Source: Ktedonobacter sp. 13_1_20CM_4_53_11
GTDB lineage: Bacteria; Chloroflexota; Ktedonobacteria; Ktedonobacterales; Ktedonobacteraceae
Assembly: GCA_001919995.1 (NCBI GenBank)
Contig: MNIY01000008.1
Span: 1-10,148 of the forward strand
Length of the DNA stretch: 10,148 nucleotides
Direction of reading: 5' to 3'
The position numbers were made by a program, and so were the translations under genes. The notes below the pieces were generated by a model. The model was given only the letters and a program-made list of their open reading frames with translations, ran no database searches and was not told where the DNA came from. Of this stretch, positions 6,435-10,148 are shown piece after piece. Each line of letters opens with the position of its first letter. Position 1 is the first letter of the stretch.

Positions 6435-7274
6435 TTACTTCCTCCTCCTACCAGCATTGCGACGCCGAACGATGAATTGATCCGTTCTCTTGTTGTTACG
6501 AGTTTTGTAACCTAGAGCAGGTTTGCCCCAGGGTGTCTGCGGCTGTCCGCCAATTGGCGCACGGCCTTCACCGCCACCATGTGGATGGTCGCGCGGGTTC
6601 ATGACAGATCCACGCACGGTTGGACGGCGGCCCATATGCCGTGAACGCCCGGCTTTACCGATACTGCGGTTCTCGTGATCGATATTACCCACCTGGCCAA
6701 TGGTGGCCATACAGAGAATATGCACGCGGCGTTGCTCACCAGAAGGCAGGCGCAGTTGAGCATAATCGCCCTCTTTCGCCATGAGCTGCGCGCCCACGCC
6801 CGCGCCACGCGCCATCTGAGCCCCACGTCCTCGCTCCAATTCGATACAATGAACGGTAGTACCGGTTGGAATATTCTTAAGGGGCAGCGCGTTGCCTGGC
6901 CTGATATCGGCATCTGGTCCCGCGGAAACCTGGTCGCCGACCTTCAGTCCCAGCGGGGCGATGATATAGCGCTTCTCACCATCCAGGTAATGCAGCAGCG
7001 CGATACGAGCCGAACGATTTGGATCGTACTCAATGGCCGCGACCCTGGCGGGCACGTTCAACTTATTGCGCTTAAAGTCGATAATACGATAGGCTCGCTT
7101 GGCGCCACCGCCGCGATGGCGAGTGGTGATCTTACCCTGGTTATTGCGACCAGCATGCTTCTGCAACTTGACGGTCAAAGATTTCTCTGGCTTTGTCTTT
7201 GTGATCTCCTCGAATGTCGAAACTGACATGCCACGACGCCCAGGAGAAGTTGGTCGGTACTGTCTAATTGGCAT
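6435..7274 (-). CDS. rplB: Large-subunit ribosomal protein L2
   Basis: L2 is a primary 23S rRNA-binding protein needed for subunit association and peptidyl-transferase centre assembly. The 279-residue product is normal length. It shows the N-terminal block [20 protein letters not shown] and the C-terminal signature [17 protein letters not shown]. His230 corresponds to E. coli His229, long discussed in relation to peptidyl transfer. The end is strongly basic ([10 protein letters not shown]). The ATG at 7272-7274 is 13 nt after the rplW stop; the Shine-Dalgarno is weak (AAGGTG some distance away, or GAGAG very close). Confidence 0.98.
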   Translation of the reverse strand: MPIRQYRPTSPGRRGMSVSTFEEITKTKPEKSLTVKLQKHAGRNNQGKITTRHRGGGAKRAYRIIDFKRNKLNVPARVAAIEYDPNRSARIALLHYLDGEKRYIIAPLGLKVGDQVSAGPDADIRPGNALPLKNIPTGTTVHCIELERGRGAQMARGAGVGAQLMAKEGDYAQLRLPSGEQRRVHILCMATIGQVGNIDHENRSIGKAGRSRHMGRRPTVRGSVMNPRDHPHGGGEGRAPIGGQPQTPWGKPALGYKTRNNKRTDQFIVRRRNAGRRRK

Positions 7275-7287
7275 CTCTCAACACACC

Positions 7288-7584
7288 TTACGCTTTCAAT
7301 GCGTCGATTGTATATCCCTGCTGGAGGGTTACAATCGCCTTCTTCCACTCACGGGCCTTTTGAACTTGAGGAGCGGCCCCTTTACGCCGGAACATCTTCG
7401 TCTTGCCTGGCATACGAATAATGTTGACCGAGACAACCTTCACATTGAACATCGTCTCAACAGCACGGCGCACATCAATTTTGTTTGCCTCTAACGCCAC
7501 TTTGAAGGTATATTTATTCTGCTCTTGCAGTTTCATTGTTTTTTCAGTCACTATACCGTGGCGCAGTATTTCTGTGATTTCCAC
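7288..7584 (-). CDS. rplW: Large-subunit ribosomal protein L23 (GTG start)
   Basis: L23 sits at the exit of the peptide tunnel and is the main docking site for trigger factor and SRP. The 98-residue product is normal: ILRHGIVTEKTMKLQEQNKY, VALEANKIDVRRAVETMFNV, KVVSVNIIRMPGKTKMFRRK, ending VTLQQGYTIDALKA. The start is GTG at 7582-7584, with GGAGG nine nt upstream (7594-7598); the protein then begins two residues before the conserved ITEILRHGIVTEK, as expected. It lies 18 nt after the rplD stop. Confidence 0.97.
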   Translation of the reverse strand: MEITEILRHGIVTEKTMKLQEQNKYTFKVALEANKIDVRRAVETMFNVKVVSVNIIRMPGKTKMFRRKGAAPQVQKAREWKKAIVTLQQGYTIDALKA

Positions 7585-7602
7585 AGCCTTTATCCTCCTC
7601 GC

Positions 7603-8334
7603 CTAGGCCTCTTCGGCTTCTTCACTATCCGTCGATGCGGTGACCAATTCGTCTTCGCCTGTGTTGTCGCTGGCGATTTTGGCACTCGCTTCTTCGGCAC
7701 TCATGCCATCACCGAACACCATTTCGAGCCAGCGCACGGTTTTCAAAGGCATAATCAAACAATCATGCTTCAGCAGTTCCACGACATTGATCGAGGAAAC
7801 ATGCTGCACCTTGGCAGAAGGAATATTGCGCAGTGACAGAAGCACGTTTTCGTCGCGCTGTGGCAACATCATCAGCACGCGCTTACCATCTACGGGCAGC
7901 TTATCGAGGATCGCCACCATATCTTTGGTGCGAGGAGCTTCCAGTGTCAGATCATTGAGCACGATCAGCTTCTCGTTCGCGACCTTGTCGGACAATGCCG
8001 AACGAATGGCCAGGCGGCGCATTTTCCTCGGTACATCATGATGGTAAGGATGCGGTTTTGGGCCAAATACTATACCGCCATGACGGAACTGCGGCGCGCG
8101 GGTACTCCCCTGGCGAGCACGACCCGTCCCCTTCTGCTTATATGGTTTTCTGTTACCGCCCGATACCTCAGCGCGAGTTTTGGTCGAAGCATTGCCTTGA
8201 CGGCGATTCACCAGCTGTGCGGTGACAACCTGGTGGAGAACCGCCATATTGGGGGTGACTCCGAACACCTGCTCGCTCAGTTCGAGCTGTTCTACGGCCT
8301 CTCCGGCCATGTTATACACTGTAGTCGAGGGCAT
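7603..8334 (-). CDS. rplD: Large-subunit ribosomal protein L4 with acidic C-terminal tail
   Basis: L4 binds 23S rRNA early in assembly and its extended loop lines the exit tunnel; in E. coli it also represses the S10 operon. The 243-residue product has the conserved loop GGNRKPYKQKGTGRARQGST and RAPQFRHGGIVFGP at about residues 59-92, and the C-terminal globular fold through ~208. Residues ~209-243 (for example GEDELVTASTDSEEAEEA) form an acidic tail beyond the usual ~200-210 length. The ATG at 8332-8334 is nine nt after the rplC stop. No E. coli-like S10 leader can be judged, because the operon start lies outside or is interrupted by repeats. Confidence 0.97.
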   Translation of the reverse strand: MPSTTVYNMAGEAVEQLELSEQVFGVTPNMAVLHQVVTAQLVNRRQGNASTKTRAEVSGGNRKPYKQKGTGRARQGSTRAPQFRHGGIVFGPKPHPYHHDVPRKMRRLAIRSALSDKVANEKLIVLNDLTLEAPRTKDMVAILDKLPVDGKRVLMMLPQRDENVLLSLRNIPSAKVQHVSSINVVELLKHDCLIMPLKTVRWLEMVFGDGMSAEEASAKIASDNTGEDELVTASTDSEEAEEA

Positions 8335-8343
8335 TTCGGTTAC

Positions 8344-9183
8344 CTACCTCATCACATGCTTCTTAATCATGAGCAAACCACCATTGGCGCCGGGCACCGA
8401 GCCCTTGACCAGCAGCAGATTGCGCTCAGGATCAGATTGAATCACTTGCAGTTTCTTCGCTGTCACACGCGCATTGCCCATATGACCAGCCATGCGTGTT
8501 CCCTTTAATACGCGGCCAGGGGTCGTACCAGAGCCAATCGAACCTGGAGCGCGAGTGCGATCCGACTGACCATGCGTCTTGGGTCCACCACTGAAGCCGT
8601 GGCGCTTGACCCCACCCTGGAATCCTTTACCCTTGGAAGTACCAACAATGTCTACAGATTCACCAGTCGTGAACAGGCTCGCGTCGAATTGCTTGCCAAG
8701 TTCAATCTTTTCCGAGGCTACTCCATTCTGTACTTCCACTTCACGCAGGACTTTGAATGGGCCTAGCTCAGGTCCAGGACGGCGCTGGCGCTTCTCCTGC
8801 ACTCTAAGTAACTTCTCTATCTGTTTATCTTTTTTCTCTGGCGCATCCTCTGAAGTTGTTTCAGCCTGTTCGCTACCTTCAGCGGTGGCGCTTTGCGTTT
8901 TAGACTTCGCACGCTGCTCTTGCTGGTACGCTTGCAGCCGTCTGCGCTGTGCTCTTAACAAGGGCAGGCTATGTCCAAGATGTCCCAACGCGGGGCGGGT
9001 GACGTTTTTTAGCGTTGTTTGCTCAAAACCTATCTGCACAGCTTCGTAGCCGTCATTGGCAACAGTCTTGATCTGTGTCACAATGCAGGGGCCGGCTTCT
9101 ATCACCGTCACCGGTATGACTGTGCCGTTGGGCCCAAACACCTGGGTCATGCCGACCTTCCTGCCCAACAATGCATTTAGCAT
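8344..9183 (-). CDS. rplC: Large-subunit ribosomal protein L3 with ~65-residue insertion
   Basis: L3 helps initiate 50S assembly, and its long loop reaches the peptidyl-transferase centre. The 279-residue product is longer than the usual ~205-215. The core is canonical: [36 protein letters not shown], then [20 protein letters not shown] and [20 protein letters not shown]. Residues ~72-136 are an insertion between RPALGHLG and [14 protein letters not shown]: a basic Gln/Arg stretch, an acidic Ser/Glu/Thr stretch, and a basic helix-like segment. Where E. coli L3 carries the PrmB-methylated Gln150 (GSIGQNQTPG), this protein has Ser218. The ATG at 9181-9183 has GAGGA upstream. It follows rpsJ after an unusual 186-nt gap. 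Confidence 0.96.
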   Translation of the reverse strand: MLNALLGRKVGMTQVFGPNGTVIPVTVIEAGPCIVTQIKTVANDGYEAVQIGFEQTTLKNVTRPALGHLGHSLPLLRAQRRRLQAYQQEQRAKSKTQSATAEGSEQAETTSEDAPEKKDKQIEKLLRVQEKRQRRPGPELGPFKVLREVEVQNGVASEKIELGKQFDASLFTTGESVDIVGTSKGKGFQGGVKRHGFSGGPKTHGQSDRTRAPGSIGSGTTPGRVLKGTRMAGHMGNARVTAKKLQVIQSDPERNLLLVKGSVPGANGGLLMIKKHVMR

Positions 9184-9234
9184 ATCTTAATATCCTCTTT
9201 CCTCAACTGTAGACCTGCTTTATCGTGTTCGCCC

Positions 9235-9240
9235 AGTATA
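9235..9240 (-). promoter_or_regulatory. Possible −10 element of an internal promoter before rplC
   Basis: TATACT on the minus strand lies in a short AT-rich stretch about 50 nt before the rplC start. A −35 at 17-bp spacing would be TCGGCC (9258-9263), only three matches to TTGACA. The match is weak and is recorded because the rpsJ–rplC gap is long enough to hold a promoter. Confidence 0.2.
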
Positions 9241-9258
9241 TACAACCAACTCCCGAAG

Positions 9259-9299
9259 GCCGATAAATCGGCGGTGAGCGCGATAAATCGGCTCCTACG
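9259..9299. repeat. Palindromic repeat B between rpsJ and rplC
   Basis: CGATAAATCGGC occurs at 9261-9272 and again at 9281-9292, exactly 20 nt apart. Each can form a short hairpin (GCCGAT/ATCGGC in the first), and the two can also pair with each other around mismatched TT. On the minus strand the element opens with CGTAGGAGC (9291-9299), like repeat A. It looks like a variant or partial copy of the same dispersed element. Confidence 0.65.
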
Positions 9300-9354
9300 G
9301 GTGGCCGGATTATTTCGGCTGGCCGGGTTAGTTTCGGTTGTCCGGGTTATGTTG
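9299..9354. repeat. Imperfect 19-nt tandem repeat (three copies) between rpsJ and rplC
   Basis: GGGTGGCCGGATTATTTC (9299-9316), GGCTGGCCGGGTTAGTTTC (9317-9335) and GGTTGTCCGGGTTATGTTG (9336-9354) follow head to tail on the plus strand, sharing CCGGRTTA. Together with repeat B they fill more than half of the 186-nt gap. The rest (9184-9258 and 9355-9369) shows the rplC ribosome-binding site and little else. No ORF spans the gap. Confidence 0.65.
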
Positions 9355-9369
9355 TTAAAAGTCAGGTCT

Positions 9370-9687
9370 CTACAGTTTGATCTCGATGTCCACGCCTGCG
9401 GGCAGATTCAAACGTGTCAGGGCTTCAACCGTCTTGTTCGTCGGATCGATGATATCGATCAGGCGTTTGTGGGTGCGTATCTCAAACTGCTCACGTGAGT
9501 CTTTATCGATAAATGGTGAGCGTATTACTGTGTACTTATCAATCTCGGTGGGCAGAGGCACCGGGCCCGAGACACGAGCTCCCGTCTGTTGCGCCGTATC
9601 TACAATCTGCATCGCCGACTGATCAAGAATACGATGATCATAGGCTTTCAGCCGGATGCGGATGCGCTGTTTCGTTCCTGCGGCCAT
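9370..9687 (-). CDS. rpsJ: Small-subunit ribosomal protein S10 (NusE)
   Basis: S10 is part of the 30S head and, as NusE in E. coli, joins transcription antitermination complexes. The 105-residue product is canonical: [60 protein letters not shown] and [11 protein letters not shown]. The frame is open upstream to 9807, but that part runs through the palindrome and the end of tuf. The ATG at 9685-9687 was chosen because AGGAG (9694-9698) lies six nt upstream and it gives the family N-terminus. A stem-loop (9702-9735) ends three nt before the Shine-Dalgarno. Confidence 0.97.
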   Translation of the reverse strand: MAAGTKQRIRIRLKAYDHRILDQSAMQIVDTAQQTGARVSGPVPLPTEIDKYTVIRSPFIDKDSREQFEIRTHKRLIDIIDPTNKTVEALTRLNLPAGVDIEIKL

Positions 9688-9701
9688 TTCTATCTCCTGT
9701 G

Positions 9702-9735
9702 TGTAGGGGCTGCAATCATTGATTGCGCCCCTACA
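9702..9735. repeat. Palindromic repeat C between tuf and rpsJ
   Basis: TGTAGGGGCTGCAATC (9702-9717) and GATTGCGCCCCTACA (9721-9735) form a 15-bp stem with one bulged base and a three-nt loop. The minus strand reads TGTAGGGGCGCAATCAATG, sharing GGGCGCAAT(T)CAATG with repeat A. It fills most of the 58-nt gap. No U-tract follows on the transcript, so it is unlikely to be a standard terminator separating tuf from rpsJ. Confidence 0.8.
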
Positions 9736-9745
9736 ATCGCGAAAC

Positions 9746-10148
9746 TTAGTTTTCGACCTTGATGCAAATGCCAGCCCCAACGGTGCGCCCACCCTCGCGG
9801 ATGGCAAAGGTCACTCCCTCTTCCATCGCTACCGGCTGGATCAACTCCACCGTCATCTCGATGTTGTCCCCAGGCATCACCATCTCCACTCCCTGCGGCA
9901 GCCGGATCGCTCCCGTCACATCCGTGGTGCGCACATAGAACTGCGGTCGATACCCGTTGAAGAACGGCGTGTGCCGGCCTCCCTCTTCCTTGGACAACAC
10001 ATACACCTGCGCCTGAAACACCCGGTGCGGCTTGATCGACCCCGGCTTGGCTAACACCTGCCCCCGCTCGATCTCCGTGCGCTCCACTCCTCGCAGCAAG
10101 CAGCCCACGTTGTCTCCCGCTATCCCCTGGTCCAGCGTCTTCTGGAAC
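9746..10148 (-). CDS. tuf: Elongation factor Tu, C-terminal fragment (cut by window edge)
   Basis: EF-Tu carries aminoacyl-tRNA to the ribosomal A site as a GTP complex. The last 133 residues are visible, covering the end of domain II and domain III; the GTPase domain lies beyond the window. Diagnostic blocks are [55 protein letters not shown] and [15 protein letters not shown]; the end is ICIKVEN. Position directly upstream of rpsJ is the normal str–S10 junction. Codon use is much more G/C-ending than in rpsJ (about four fifths of codons against about three fifths, counted by eye). The codons GTG, CGG, GGG and ACG are frequent. High expression or conversion with a second tuf copy could explain this. 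Confidence 0.97.
   Translation of the reverse strand, partial: FQKTLDQGIAGDNVGCLLRGVERTEIERGQVLAKPGSIKPHRVFQAQVYVLSKEEGGRHTPFFNGYRPQFYVRTTDVTGAIRLPQGVEMVMPGDNIEMTVELIQPVAMEEGVTFAIREGGRTVGAGICIKVEN

Noticed and set aside
9261..9292. CRISPR-like pair of 12-nt repeats with 20-nt period
   Set aside because: There are only two copies with an eight-nt gap, and each is itself a palindrome of a dispersed element.
6070..9735. Intergenic stems as rho-independent terminators
   Set aside because: None is followed by a U-rich tract on the minus-strand transcript, and essential operon genes lie downstream of each.
9688..9807. A 40-residue N-terminal extension of S10
   Set aside because: It reads through repeat C and the end of tuf. 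The ATG at 9685-9687 has a good Shine-Dalgarno and gives the usual S10 length.
1..10148. A hidden non-ribosomal system (defence, toxin–antitoxin, mobile genes)
   Set aside because: Every gap over 40 nt was read on both strands; only repeats, stems and ribosome-binding sites were seen.

Overview
The window is a contiguous stretch of the bacterial tuf–S10–spc ribosomal-protein super-operon, and every gene lies on the minus strand. Read in transcription order (high to low coordinate) it holds the 3' end of tuf (EF-Tu), then rpsJ (S10), rplC (L3), rplD (L4), rplW (L23), rplB (L2), rpsS (S19), rplV (L22), rpsC (S3), rplP (L16), rpmC (L29), rpsQ (S17), rplN (L14), rplX (L24), rplE (L5), rpsN (S14, zinc type), rpsH (S8), rplF (L6), rplR (L18) and the 5' end of rpsE (S5). 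The gene order is canonical, no gene is missing or broken, and no rho-independent terminator is visible, so it looks like one long transcript. Both edge genes are cut by the window.

The organism is a bacterium of moderate G+C content. Zinc-ribbon S14 and a Cys4 L24 suit Gram-positive-like or Chloroflexota lineages. The combination of long low-complexity extensions in ribosomal proteins with short palindromic repeats between the genes makes me favour Chloroflexota, possibly Ktedonobacteria. That placement is inference from memory; a tree from the concatenated proteins would settle it.

Most junctions are tight: 5–32 nt gaps, one ATGA overlap (rpmC/rpsQ) and one 14-nt overlap (rplP/rpmC), which implies coupled translation. 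Four junctions are unusually long: tuf–rpsJ (58 nt), rpsJ–rplC (186 nt), rpsS–rplV (89 nt) and rpsN–rpsH (98 nt). Three of them hold related palindromic repeats sharing a GTAGGRGC end. The fourth holds an unrelated 14-bp stem. In several cases the stem sits directly against the Shine-Dalgarno sequence of the next gene.

The proteins show the other unusual feature. S3 has a ~150-residue Arg/Pro/Gln/Gly/Glu repeat tail, L18 and L3 carry large low-complexity insertions, and S17 and L4 end in acidic tails. The ribosomal cores stay conserved and these additions sit on what should be peripheral sites. I see no defence system, mobile gene, CRISPR array or other non-ribosomal system. The points worth following are the ribosomal-protein extensions and the intergenic RNA structures.
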